Below are positions 35,808 through 45,452 of a stretch of DNA of 64,000 bases, piece after piece; position 1 is the stretch's first letter; every line of letters starts with the position of its first letter. The notes below the pieces were generated by a model. The model searched no databases, was not told the DNA's origin, and worked only from the letters and a program-made list of their open reading frames with translations. The DNA is taken from the NCBI RefSeq assembly GCF_947493425.1, contig NZ_CANLRP010000015.1, forward strand, positions 16,122 through 80,121, read 5' to 3'. Origin of the DNA: an uncultured Microscilla sp. Lineage in GTDB: Bacteria > Bacteroidota > Bacteroidia > Cytophagales > Microscillaceae. A program made the position numbers and the translations under genes.

Positions 35808-36797
35808 ATGACACGAATTTTCAGCACTTTTATATGCCTCATCGTATTGTCAGGTATTTGCCTAAATAGTTTGGCACAAACCCCTATAGAAAGCATCAGC
35901 AAAACGTATAATTTTGATTTGGCGCAAGCAGTTTGTTCTTTTACTTTGACCGATGCCGAATTGAACACTTCAGTCGTTGATTCGGGTAAGCTGATTATTA
36001 ACAACCAAACAGAAGTAGCTTTGCGTCAAGGCAAGGGGCAGGTAAAACTGCCTTTGTATAAAACCCACCAGATAAACGTAAGGGTAGCAGGTTTTGTCGA
36101 TACTACCATTGTGCTTGACCTTACCAACCGGGAGTTGGGTTATAATATACAACAAGTGATTGGGTTACGCCCCCAGAAAAAAGCTTTTAAAATATCGGTG
36201 CAAGATATAGAAACCAACGAAAATGTGGCTGTAGGGGTAGTGCTGAATAACAAAAATCGCAATGAAAAGATTTTCATCAGCGCGCAAGACATCAGAGCGG
36301 GCAACTATGTGGTGCGTATCAGGGCAAGCGATACTTATGACCTAGAGGTGCAGAATGGAAGCTCTTATGCTTTTTACGCCACTACTATTAACAAAAAACA
36401 CACACAAGAGACAAAAGATCAAATCAATATACGCCTCATTCCTTATAAGGTGGGCGCCAAGATTCCTCTGTACAATATCACTTTTGCCAAAAAATCTGCC
36501 CGACTGAACACCCATTCTTTTGAAGAATTGGAGCGCGTAGTGAAGCTGCTTAAAGATCACCCTACCTCTCATATATTGATAGAAGCCCACACCGATAGTG
36601 ATGGTACCCGGCTTGCCAACCTGAGGTTGTCGCAGCAAAGGGCAAAAAGTGTGTATAACTACCTGATGAAGCAAGGCATTGCTGCCCGACGTTTGAAAAC
36701 CAGGGGGGCGGGTGAACTAAAACCTATAGTACCCAACAATACCGAAGTCAACAAAGCCCATAACCGTAGGTTTGAGTTGATTGTGATGAAAAAGTAA
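35808..36797 (+). CDS. OmpA-family peptidoglycan-associated protein
   Basis: The 329-residue exported protein (signal peptide FICLIVLSGICLNSLAQ) has beta-rich N-terminal regions. A C-terminal OmpA domain covers about residues 220-329: ITFAKKSARLNTHSFEELERVVKLLKDHP, EAHTDSDGTRLANLRLSQQRAKSVYNYL and KAHNRRFELIV. The conserved Asp and Arg that hold diaminopimelate are present. It should tie the envelope complex encoded by the operon to the cell wall. It follows the FN3-like lipoprotein gene by 4 bases. Confidence 0.9.
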   Translation: MTRIFSTFICLIVLSGICLNSLAQTPIESISKTYNFDLAQAVCSFTLTDAELNTSVVDSGKLIINNQTEVALRQGKGQVKLPLYKTHQINVRVAGFVDTTIVLDLTNRELGYNIQQVIGLRPQKKAFKISVQDIETNENVAVGVVLNNKNRNEKIFISAQDIRAGNYVVRIRASDTYDLEVQNGSSYAFYATTINKKHTQETKDQINIRLIPYKVGAKIPLYNITFAKKSARLNTHSFEELERVVKLLKDHPTSHILIEAHTDSDGTRLANLRLSQQRAKSVYNYLMKQGIAARRLKTRGAGELKPIVPNNTEVNKAHNRRFELIVMKK

Positions 36798-36836
36798 AGC
36801 GTGTGTTGCTTCTTAAGTTTTTAGTCAAAGACTTTT

Positions 36837-36995
36837 AGGAATGGTACCAAAATAAATTTACATTCTTAACCTCATCTTTTGTTGCTATACTTTGTTAAAA
36901 AATAGCCGAATAGCGATGCTATTAGCCGATTTTTTGCCTCGTCTAGCAACAAAATATTTTATTAAACTATAGAAATTTATTTTTACACCATTCCT
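36837..36995. repeat. Palindromic element of about 160 bp, copy 1
   Basis: The left end AGGAATGGTACCAAAATAAA is matched in inverted orientation by AAATTTATTTTTACACCATT at the right end (36973-36995), with about four mismatches. The centre has a second dyad (AATAGCGATGCTATT). A related element of about the same length lies at 62774-62934. No coding capacity. Confidence 0.6.
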
Positions 36996-37556
36996 TATGG
37001 CATTGCTTTCGATAATTTTATCGTTCATTAAACAAATTTATTCTCTCCCCTTCCCTACTCTTCTATATAAGCATTTGCTTTTATTAAAAACACTATATTG
37101 ATAAATAAAAAGTTTAAACACTTTGAAAATATAAATATAGAGTTATTTATAGTAATATCTACCTGTTTTTTCAAAAACATCTTACAATATAATTGAAATA
37201 AAAAATTGCATTACGCTTCAATACTTTCAATATAGTAGTATGTTTTGACAAAAAAGAGGTAGAGTTATGCTAAAAACCCTCCTAGATTTGGCAAAAAGTT
37301 CGAAAACAAAGCATTGTCAACCTGTAAGTTTTACACCAAAAATGAACAAAAATCAACTACCATTCAATGGTTTTATTAGATAAATACTACTCAATATTTG
37401 GTAGTAGTCTTCTTGCAACATTGATAGCACTGAAACATCAGGGTAAAAGGTTTAAAGGTTAAAAAGTAAGATAAATTGGCTGTTAAGTACCTATTTTTTT
37501 TAAGAAGTTGCTTTACTATGTTTAGGCGGCTTCACTAACAAATCACATTCGATCGT
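36996..37556. other. AT-rich upstream region of the amylase gene
   Basis: About 560 bases with no convincing ORF, hairpin or repeat. A TATGTTTA near 37517 resembles a -7 element, but a spaced TTG is lacking. Confidence 0.4.
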
Positions 37557-39863
37557 ATGAATTTCAGATTGATTACTACGTTTTTATTCGTGATGGGCTT
37601 TTCGTGGGCTCAAGCGCAAGACATTATGATGCAGGGTTGGTACTGGGACTACCCCAAAACTGCAGATGGATACAAATGGACAGATACACTGCGCCTGAAG
37701 GCTGCCGAACTAAGCGCGGCTGGCATTAACTATTTATGGATTCCACCTCATGTAAGGGCTAGTTTTGGCAACCGCAGCAACGGCTACGATCCTCAAGATT
37801 TATATGACCTGGGCGAGTATGGACAAGGCCCTACCGGGCTAGGTACCCGCCTTGAGTTAGATGCGATGATTGCGGTGTTACGTCGTTATGGTATCAACCC
37901 GGTGGGCGATATGATTTACAATCATCGTGACGGGGGACGTCCTGAAAACAACCGGGCAGTAGCACAGTATATTAAGCGCTACAGCAACCCCAATCAAAAC
38001 AACCCTTTCCCGTCTGATCGTTACCGTTGTATCATTCCATTGGGGGGGAAATCTAAAAACAGAGCGGGTACTTATTATTTTAAGATTTCATCAAAAACTG
38101 GTGCACCCAGGTTTCATAACAAGCCCTATAAGCTGTATATGCAAACCAATAAAAAAGGCTATGGAGGCTTGAATGGACTCAACGAGTCGGAAAATAATTG
38201 CCCAGGCACTGGGGCGGCAGACACTATAGAACTGGGGCGAGATATGTTTGCTACATTAGATGCAGGCGGATGCCAAGCAGATGAGTTTGTGCTCACTATC
38301 AACCAAGATGATTTTCATTGTGATGGGGACACTTTGTATATTTATATGAGCAACCCCAATGGCGACTATACCGACCATTATATTTATGAGGTGTGGAACA
38401 CGGCACGTAATAAGGACATTGAGAAAAATATGCGCTACCAAACCTATACCGATTTTACCAATTTGCCCAGTGGCAGAGGTGGTATGCGCTGGAGGCATTT
38501 TAAACCTAATGGTACGCCTACCGATTTGCGCGGTGATTGGGATGCAATGTATTTCTTTTATGACTACGACCAATTTGTGCCTGCTACTCAACGTAAATTG
38601 TTTCGTTGGACTAAATGGAACTGGAAAAAGGTAGGTATTCGTGGTTTGCGTATGGATGCTATTAAACATTTTACGCCTGCTTTTGTGGGCGATTTGCTAG
38701 ACTATTTGCATGACAATGGCATTGACCCTGGTATGGTGGTGGGCGAGTGGTATGGTACCAACCCTGATGAGCTGAAGGGCTGGATAAACAATGTACTCAA
38801 TAGTATGGATAAAGACACCAAGAGCGCTATCCAACCCAAAATTTTTGACTTTTTGCTTCGCGATCATTTGCGTCAGGCATGTGATTTACCCGATTATGAC
38901 GTGCGCCAACTATACAATGAGAACCTACAGGCCAAGGGGTTGAGTGGTTTTAATATTGTAACTTTTGTAAACAACCACGATTTCCGTAGCCCGATTGATG
39001 CTGCCAATACCAACTTTAATATGTTGATTAAAAACGACCCGATGTTGGCGTATACTTTTGTATTGAGTAATAACCAGTTGGGTGTACCTACTATTTTTTA
39101 TCCCGATTATTATGGCTATCAACCCGGTAAATTTAACTACCACCCAACGGGCGTGGCGCCTATGAAAGCTCGTATAAACCAACTGATTAAGGTGCATAAA
39201 AGCTATATTTTTGGGGCAAACAAGGTAGAATACCTCAATCGTTTCGGCTCGCCTTATACCCAAGTAAATTACTTTTCGGGAACAGCAAATAAAACGATGA
39301 TTTATCAACTAAGTGGTGGCAAAGCAGGGAAAGAAGTTATTGTAGCAATCAATTTTTCTGACCAACCACTCAGGGTAGATCACCAGATAAAGCCCATGGC
39401 ACAAGGCACTCGTTTTACTGATGTATTGGGGCGTTCGGCTTATCCTTATGCGGTGGTAGATGGTCAAAACCGTATTTATGTAGATTTGCCCGCCCGTAGC
39501 TATAGTGTATGGGTACAAGGCGAAGTAGCTACTATTCCACTGAGGGCTACCACCAATACTACTCGCCACACCACAACAAACCCAGGTATTACTGGCAAGC
39601 AAGCACTTGATTTAAACAGTGTGGGAATGGTCAAGGTATTTCCTAACCCTTTCAAAAATCGATTTACTTTACAACTAAAGAGCGCTGCCGCAGGCAATAC
39701 TCACCTTAAGGTGACAGACCTGCATGGCAAGGTAGTCTATGCTCAGAAATTTAGCCGAAAAACCAAGGCATCGTTTGAATTAGGGCATTTGCCTGCGGGT
39801 AGTTACTTGCTTAAGGTACACCATAATGGGCAAGTTTATCAAGAACAACTGATCAAAAAATAG
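37557..39863 (+). CDS. Secreted alpha-amylase (GH13) with T9SS sorting domain
   Basis: The 768-residue enzyme has a signal peptide (LFVMGFSWAQAQ) and a GH13 barrel: INYLWIPPHV, GINPVGDMIYNHRD, GIRGLRMDAIKHF with nucleophile Asp (about 367), VVGEWYG with acid/base Glu (about 397) and TFVNNHDF with the third Asp (about 475). A Cys-bearing beta insertion sits near residues 215-285 (NNCPGTGAADTIELGRDMF). The last ~75 residues (VKVFPNPFKNRFTLQLKS ... GQVYQEQLIKK) are a Por-secretion sorting domain. It should hydrolyse starch or glycogen outside the cell. Confidence 0.92.
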   Translation: MNFRLITTFLFVMGFSWAQAQDIMMQGWYWDYPKTADGYKWTDTLRLKAAELSAAGINYLWIPPHVRASFGNRSNGYDPQDLYDLGEYGQGPTGLGTRLELDAMIAVLRRYGINPVGDMIYNHRDGGRPENNRAVAQYIKRYSNPNQNNPFPSDRYRCIIPLGGKSKNRAGTYYFKISSKTGAPRFHNKPYKLYMQTNKKGYGGLNGLNESENNCPGTGAADTIELGRDMFATLDAGGCQADEFVLTINQDDFHCDGDTLYIYMSNPNGDYTDHYIYEVWNTARNKDIEKNMRYQTYTDFTNLPSGRGGMRWRHFKPNGTPTDLRGDWDAMYFFYDYDQFVPATQRKLFRWTKWNWKKVGIRGLRMDAIKHFTPAFVGDLLDYLHDNGIDPGMVVGEWYGTNPDELKGWINNVLNSMDKDTKSAIQPKIFDFLLRDHLRQACDLPDYDVRQLYNENLQAKGLSGFNIVTFVNNHDFRSPIDAANTNFNMLIKNDPMLAYTFVLSNNQLGVPTIFYPDYYGYQPGKFNYHPTGVAPMKARINQLIKVHKSYIFGANKVEYLNRFGSPYTQVNYFSGTANKTMIYQLSGGKAGKEVIVAINFSDQPLRVDHQIKPMAQGTRFTDVLGRSAYPYAVVDGQNRIYVDLPARSYSVWVQGEVATIPLRATTNTTRHTTTNPGITGKQALDLNSVGMVKVFPNPFKNRFTLQLKSAAAGNTHLKVTDLHGKVVYAQKFSRKTKASFELGHLPAGSYLLKVHHNGQVYQEQLIKK

Positions 39864-39952
39864 TATCGCAAATAAAGCTATTTTTATACATAGGCAACCA
39901 TTCACACAAAAAGTTGGTAACGTTTATGTAAATCAGATTACAATACTTGAGT

Positions 39953-39987
39953 AAAAACCTCTGAGATGTATTATTTCAGGGGTTTTT
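39953..39987. terminator. Bidirectional terminator between amylase and SRPBCC genes
   Basis: AAAAACCTCTGA (39953-39964) pairs with TCAGGGGTTTTT (39976-39987), with A and T runs on both sides, between convergent genes. Confidence 0.82.
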
Positions 39988-40004
39988 GTTTATAACAACC
40001 TCTC

Positions 40005-40451
40005 CTATTCGGGGTTGCTTTCTGCAAAGTCTTTGAATAATTGATGAAACTTCATGGTTTCTTTTTGAAAACCTTTCTTACCTAATAAAAACGCAACAAC
40101 TTTCATCATTCCCGAAAACTTAAACTCAGTAGCTGACTGCCACCGGGTTTTGCCGTTGCCCAAATCAATAAAGGTGTTTTTTTGATGGTTCAGTACTCCG
40201 GGGGCTTCATAAGTGGCCAATAGTTCTTCTGGCAAATCGTGCTTGATCAGGGTTTCAATCATTGCCATCCGCCCTTTTTTACCTCGCTTATAGACTAGCT
40301 TCACCTGAGACCCAGGTTGCCCTAGTTCACCACTTATCAGGCTAAAGCTAAGCAAAGTAGGCTGCCATTTTTTGAGGCAATCGGGATTGTCAAACAGGGC
40401 TACTACCTTGTCTAAAGGTAAATTGATGTCTATTTCAGTATTGTATTTCAT
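40005..40451 (-). CDS. SRPBCC (START-like) family protein
   Basis: The 148-residue cytoplasmic protein begins MKYNTEIDINLPLDKVVALFDNPDCLKKWQP, the opening strand and helix typical of polyketide-cyclase/SRPBCC proteins. It ends with a long helix (FLLGKKGFQKETMKFHQLFKDFAE). The fold forms a deep hydrophobic pocket for lipids or small ligands. No specific ligand can be deduced. It is a single gene. Confidence 0.82.
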   Translation of the reverse strand: MKYNTEIDINLPLDKVVALFDNPDCLKKWQPTLLSFSLISGELGQPGSQVKLVYKRGKKGRMAMIETLIKHDLPEELLATYEAPGVLNHQKNTFIDLGNGKTRWQSATEFKFSGMMKVVAFLLGKKGFQKETMKFHQLFKDFAESNPE

Positions 40452-40657
40452 GTTTTTTAGGGTTTAGCTATTGCAAACTAAACAATTAGGCAAGCAAGGT
40501 GCAAGCAGGAGGTAAATCTTATTTGTTACCAAAAAAACAGGTTGCTGACAATGGTCAACAACCTGTTGTTATCGATGGTAAAAATCGTGTGAGTACTATT
40601 GAGGTAAGGTTTTATAAAAACAGATACAAGCTACTATGTGCTTGTACCTGACAAAGA

Positions 40658-43600
40658 TTATTGATAAATCAATGTTTTAGTATACACACTTGTTCCGTTG
40701 GTAATCTGCATTTGATACAATCCTTTGGGCAAACCTTGTAAACTAAGATTGGCTTGTTTATGCTCAATGCTTTTGGTTTTCACCAACTTGCCTCTCATAT
40801 TAAATACTCTAATCAATGACTTCTCCTGAGCATTGACAGGTATGGCCACAGTATAGTTTCCATTGATGCTTGGGTTAGGATAAGCCTGTGCACCTTGTCC
40901 AATGGTAAATCCTTGGTGTGTTCCAGCCTGTGCGCCACTTGCTCCCGAAATATTGATGGTATAATCTTCTACTTCACCAGTCCAGCCATCACCACAAGCA
41001 GTGCTCAATGAGGTGCCATAAGATAAGCGGATACGCATGCGGACGTCGCCTGAGGCGGCTCCAACAGGGGCATTTAAGTTGATGTTGTAAGGACCGCTTC
41101 CGTTAATCACAGTAGCCTCTCCACTGTCGTCAAAATCACCGTCACGGTTCCAATCTACCCATACGCTCAATTTACTGCTTGACCAGCTCGCACTTGGGGT
41201 TACTGTCAAGGCATAAGATTGGCCAGGGGTCATTGTAGTAGACTGTGTAGTATAGTCAGCGTACCCACTTGACGCAGAAGTATTGTTGATACTGCCTAGC
41301 TGTACCTGAGTGATATGTTCTGAATCGGTTTGCTGAGCAGAAGCCGTGCAATAATCCGGAGCAGGAATATCAATAATTTCACTAATATTTACGGTGTAGT
41401 CTTCTACCTCACCGTCAGGAAAGCTTCCACAAGGACTATTTGCTGCTCCATTATATTTCATGGCAATCCGCATACGGGTAGTTCTGTTTATTCCGGCAGC
41501 AATGGCAATGTTTGCGATCACTGTAGTTTGAGTACCACCTGAGGTGTATACCAACTCTCCGGCATCGTCAAAATCGCAGTCACCGTTATAATCTATCCAT
41601 ATTTTAAAGTGCTCATCATAAGGAGTACTTGCATACCCTGGGGTGAGTTCAATGGTGTTGTCTTCACCCGATTTTAGTTCAATTACCTGCCCGGTAAAGT
41701 CGGTATAGTTAGATGCACCCGAAGTATTGGTAAAGTCACCTGATTTCACTACTGCAATGTGTTCGTAGTCTGAGCGATTGCTTGTCGCAGTACAATAATT
41801 ACAACCAGTCGCTGTATTTACTGTAATATAAGCAGTTTTTGTCAAGGTATTGCTTCCTCCGGCATTGGTAGCTGTCAAGGTTACAGCATAAGTTCCAGGA
41901 GTGCTGTAAGTCACCTGTGGGTTTTGTGCTGAACTGTTGGCTGGGCTTCCTCCGGCAAACGTCCAAGCCCACGCAGTAGGAGCATTGCTTGACTGATCGG
42001 TAAAGCTTACACTTTGCCCTGCGTTGATGGTAGTTAGATTGGCCGAAAAAGCTGCTAAAGGTGCAATCACACCTCCATCATCATGAATGTTTCCTGCTTT
42101 GATGGGTTCTCCTGGGGCTTCGTTATAGGCATATTCCAGCAGCTTGTAAGATTGACCATTGGCAGCCACCTGAAGCTTTAACCAACCATAATGTGTATTG
42201 CCGTTTGCACTAAAACGAATACCTACATAGGCAGTCTGACCGTTCCATGTGGTATAACTGGCATTGGTTACAGCGTGCAAATCGGGATAAGCATCTCCAA
42301 CTTTCCATTGGCTTGATGCTCCAATAATGGTGTTAAAAGCCAAAGGCGTAATATTGTTAGTACCTGCATCACACACGACCGCTTTGGTATAGGTTTCTAA
42401 CTGAAACGATGATTGTTCGGCATTGTAAAAGATCCCGTACACGGCATTGCCTATGCCCATATTAAATGATGCCCAAACACTGAGTGTATTTACTTCTGGG
42501 TTGGGTTCTATGTCAACATATACGATTTGGTAAGGGTCAATAAAGTCAATGCTTAGGTCAGGCAAAGTCAAGTTGTTGCTGCTCGACAAAGCAGTTGCCT
42601 GTAAAGTTATTTGGACATCACTCACACTATTTGCTGCGGCATGACTACTGGCAACTCCAGTAAAAGAAAGTATTGCTTCACTGGCATTGGTTACGGTAAT
42701 AGTAGTGGTAAGACCAGCAGGTACATTGGCAACAGTAAAGTGGGTACCTGCAGTAAGGGCTCCTGCACCTACACTAAAATTGACTCCGTTTAATAAGCTT
42801 AGGGTCACTGTTTGGTTTACAGCGCCGTTATTGGCAGTGCTTTCGGGCAATTCAGACCTAGATATTGCTATGTTACCGTTGTCAAGCATTGTCTGACCAG
42901 CACGGATTGCTGCATTGGGCTGCTCGTGGTAGGCATGCTCCAACACTTTATAAGATTGACCATCGGCAGCTACCTGGAATTTTATCCAGCCATAGTGCGT
43001 ATTGCCTGCATTGCTAAAACGAATGCCTACATACGCTGTTTGACCGTTCCAAACGGTATAGGTGGCATTGCTTACATTATGTAAGTCAGGATAAGCTCCT
43101 CCTACTTCCCATTGGCTTGCCGCACCTACCAAAGTATTAAAGCTTAAAGGGGTAATGTTACGAGTACCTGCCGCACAAACCACTGCTTTTTGATAGGTTT
43201 CCAGTTGGAAAGCGCTACTAGAAGCATTGTAAAAAGCACCATAAGCAGCATTACCAAAATCCAAGTTAAATGCATTCCAAACAGCCCCGGTAGTTACTTC
43301 CAGATCGGATATGTCTTCATATACAATTTGGTAGGGGTCAAGAAAGTCAATGCCTACCCCTGAGGTAGTAGGGTTGCTCACATTGATACCAAATGCCGAA
43401 GCATTAAAAGTAATCTCGATATTGTTTATGCTATTTGCTTTGGCATGGCTAGTAGCCGTTCCATTAATAGCAAGCTCTGCCGAAGTACTGCTCAAGATCG
43501 TGATCTGAGCAGACAAACCAGTGGGCAAACCACTCACCGAAAATAGTGATGGAGACAAGGTACCTGACGACTGACTAAAAGTAGCGCCATCCAATAAACT

Positions 43601-44740
43601 TAATGCAATTTTTTCGTCTATGCTACCACTATTGGCAATGCCTTCAGAAAAAGTGGTTTTAGCAAACAAAAGGCGTGGAACCGCCGAAGAATACAGGGTA
43701 GCATCCAGGTTAGCTTGAGTCCAAAGGTTGTTACGCTCGCCCACACTTGAATTCATTGCAGCAAGCATCCGAGTTTTTTGCCCTTCGGTAAACATTTCAG
43801 AACAAGTACCATAATCCATATAGTTTTGGTTGTTGTCTAACGAACCACAACTAGTAGCAGCAAGCTCACAACCAGTAGTTCCAATAGAGTTAGGCGTATC
43901 GCTTACATCATCGTCATCGTTACAAGCAGCAGCATCACCATTGCTGGTATCGCCTCCCCAAATATGCTTTAGGTTTGCCCAGTGCCCTACTTCGTGGGTC
44001 AATAATTTATAGTGAGTAGAAGCAGCAGTCCCGGTGCGTCCTACTGCCCAATGTGATACTACCACACCATCGTACACAGCATTGGTGCCTACTGTGCCCG
44101 ATGGATAAAAAGCAAAGCCCGAACCATTGCCCCCGTCCGAACTACGCACTACCCATACATTGAGGTACATATTTCTTGGCCAGCGAATCAACTGCTTGAG
44201 ACCTATATTGCCTCCATTATAAGTAAACGAAGAACGAGTACGGGTAATACCTGTGGTAGGGTTGCCATTGGGGTCTTTTTGGGCAAGTACAAACTTAAGT
44301 CCCACATTTGCTACCAATGGCTTAAACTCATTGATCACATCGCCTACCCCTGGGTTGGTAGCGCTAAAATCTTCATTGAGTTGTTTTACCGACTCTATAA
44401 TTTGAGCATCTGATATATTTTCTATGCCTCCATCGTGTACTACATGAAATACAATAGGAATGGTAAGTACACTTTGGCTGGCAGAACTTTGCCGGGCTTG
44501 CTGTTTTTTAAACTGAACAGTTTTGTTTTCCAGAGCACGACGCGCATGTTCTATTTGTCGCTTTAGCGCTGGGTTGGTATGTTGCATCAACTTTTGGTGC
44601 ATATGTAAATGCCCACATTTGGTAGAGTGAGGGATTTGTTGGCTCCAGCCATTGTTACTCATAGTCAACAGGACTACCAAGAGTCCAAACAAGCGTATAT
44701 ATAAGCTTTCTTTTTGCCTTAAAGGTGATTTTGTCAACAT
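40658..44740 (-). CDS. Giant secreted M43 (pappalysin/ulilysin-type) metalloprotease, paralogue 1
   Basis: The 1360-residue protein has a signal peptide and a short propeptide with KCGHLHMHQKL, which could supply a cysteine switch. The M43 catalytic domain has HEVGHWANLKHIWGG near residues 247-261, followed by the Met-turn region (NQNYMDYGTCSEMFTEGQKTRM). Two ~240-residue beta repeats follow (FNLDFGNAAYGAFYNASSSAFQLETY ... WNGQTAYVGIRFSNAGNTHYGWIK), then one PKD domain, two GEVED domains (WIDYNGDCDFDDAGE, GEVEDYTVNIS) and a T9SS sorting tail. It probably digests extracellular proteins. The paralogue at 45453-49823 lies upstream in the same direction. Confidence 0.9.
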   Translation of the reverse strand: MLTKSPLRQKESLYIRLFGLLVVLLTMSNNGWSQQIPHSTKCGHLHMHQKLMQHTNPALKRQIEHARRALENKTVQFKKQQARQSSASQSVLTIPIVFHVVHDGGIENISDAQIIESVKQLNEDFSATNPGVGDVINEFKPLVANVGLKFVLAQKDPNGNPTTGITRTRSSFTYNGGNIGLKQLIRWPRNMYLNVWVVRSSDGGNGSGFAFYPSGTVGTNAVYDGVVVSHWAVGRTGTAASTHYKLLTHEVGHWANLKHIWGGDTSNGDAAACNDDDDVSDTPNSIGTTGCELAATSCGSLDNNQNYMDYGTCSEMFTEGQKTRMLAAMNSSVGERNNLWTQANLDATLYSSAVPRLLFAKTTFSEGIANSGSIDEKIALSLLDGATFSQSSGTLSPSLFSVSGLPTGLSAQITILSSTSAELAINGTATSHAKANSINNIEITFNASAFGINVSNPTTSGVGIDFLDPYQIVYEDISDLEVTTGAVWNAFNLDFGNAAYGAFYNASSSAFQLETYQKAVVCAAGTRNITPLSFNTLVGAASQWEVGGAYPDLHNVSNATYTVWNGQTAYVGIRFSNAGNTHYGWIKFQVAADGQSYKVLEHAYHEQPNAAIRAGQTMLDNGNIAISRSELPESTANNGAVNQTVTLSLLNGVNFSVGAGALTAGTHFTVANVPAGLTTTITVTNASEAILSFTGVASSHAAANSVSDVQITLQATALSSSNNLTLPDLSIDFIDPYQIVYVDIEPNPEVNTLSVWASFNMGIGNAVYGIFYNAEQSSFQLETYTKAVVCDAGTNNITPLAFNTIIGASSQWKVGDAYPDLHAVTNASYTTWNGQTAYVGIRFSANGNTHYGWLKLQVAANGQSYKLLEYAYNEAPGEPIKAGNIHDDGGVIAPLAAFSANLTTINAGQSVSFTDQSSNAPTAWAWTFAGGSPANSSAQNPQVTYSTPGTYAVTLTATNAGGSNTLTKTAYITVNTATGCNYCTATSNRSDYEHIAVVKSGDFTNTSGASNYTDFTGQVIELKSGEDNTIELTPGYASTPYDEHFKIWIDYNGDCDFDDAGELVYTSGGTQTTVIANIAIAAGINRTTRMRIAMKYNGAANSPCGSFPDGEVEDYTVNISEIIDIPAPDYCTASAQQTDSEHITQVQLGSINNTSASSGYADYTTQSTTMTPGQSYALTVTPSASWSSSKLSVWVDWNRDGDFDDSGEATVINGSGPYNINLNAPVGAASGDVRMRIRLSYGTSLSTACGDGWTGEVEDYTINISGASGAQAGTHQGFTIGQGAQAYPNPSINGNYTVAIPVNAQEKSLIRVFNMRGKLVKTKSIEHKQANLSLQGLPKGLYQMQITNGTSVYTKTLIYQ

Positions 44741-45452
44741 TGGTCTACTAGTTTGTGTAATATTAAAAGTGTGTGTAGGAAACGTTCATTAGGTTCGCTT
44801 GTGAGTAAGTTCAGTCATACTCCTCCCATCAAATCCCAATCTTTTTATCCTGGTCTTTTACGACACAGTTTTTACAATCAGTCAATTGTTAATGCGTGAG
44901 TTGTCATTGTGTAATATGACAATCTTCTCTGATAATTGGTTGTAGTAGTCATTCCGGATTCTACCCAAGTAGAAACATATTTTATAGAAAGGCCTTTTTT
45001 AAAATAGCGGAATATAGATAAATTTATTTAATGCAAATATAGGTTGACAAAATTCAACTCTCTTCTGTTTTATTAGCATAAGTTGGTACTATCTTGATAA
45101 TCAAAGGGTAAATTCAGTATAAAGATTAATTTTTTACAAAAAACACGGTATTTTTTACTGAATAACACATTAAAACCAGAATATTAACCTATTATTATTG
45201 AAATAAGTAAACAAACAGGTAAATAAGTACAAAAAAACCTGACTATATACCATAGATTAAGAGATTCAGTAGGTTTAGCGAGGACAAACCAGTAATTGCT
45301 TGCTCTACAAAGGAGCAGCTTCCAGCGTTGGTACCCTTGTCAACGTAAAATAGGTTGCCTGAAAAACAGACAACCTATTAAATTTATTACGCTTTACTTC
45401 ATTAATGTGAGAAATGATTCAAACGCTTACAAAGTTTATATTTGATTTATCA
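44741..45452. other. Spacer between the two M43 protease genes
   Basis: This 712-base AT-rich spacer shares short segments with the region upstream of the other paralogue (TATTAGCATAAGTTGGTACT here at 45072-45091, TATTAGCGAAGCTTGGTATT at 50094-50113). The spacer therefore seems to have been duplicated with the gene. An inverted repeat TTGTCAT...ATGACAA lies near 44902-44923. No ORF. Confidence 0.5.
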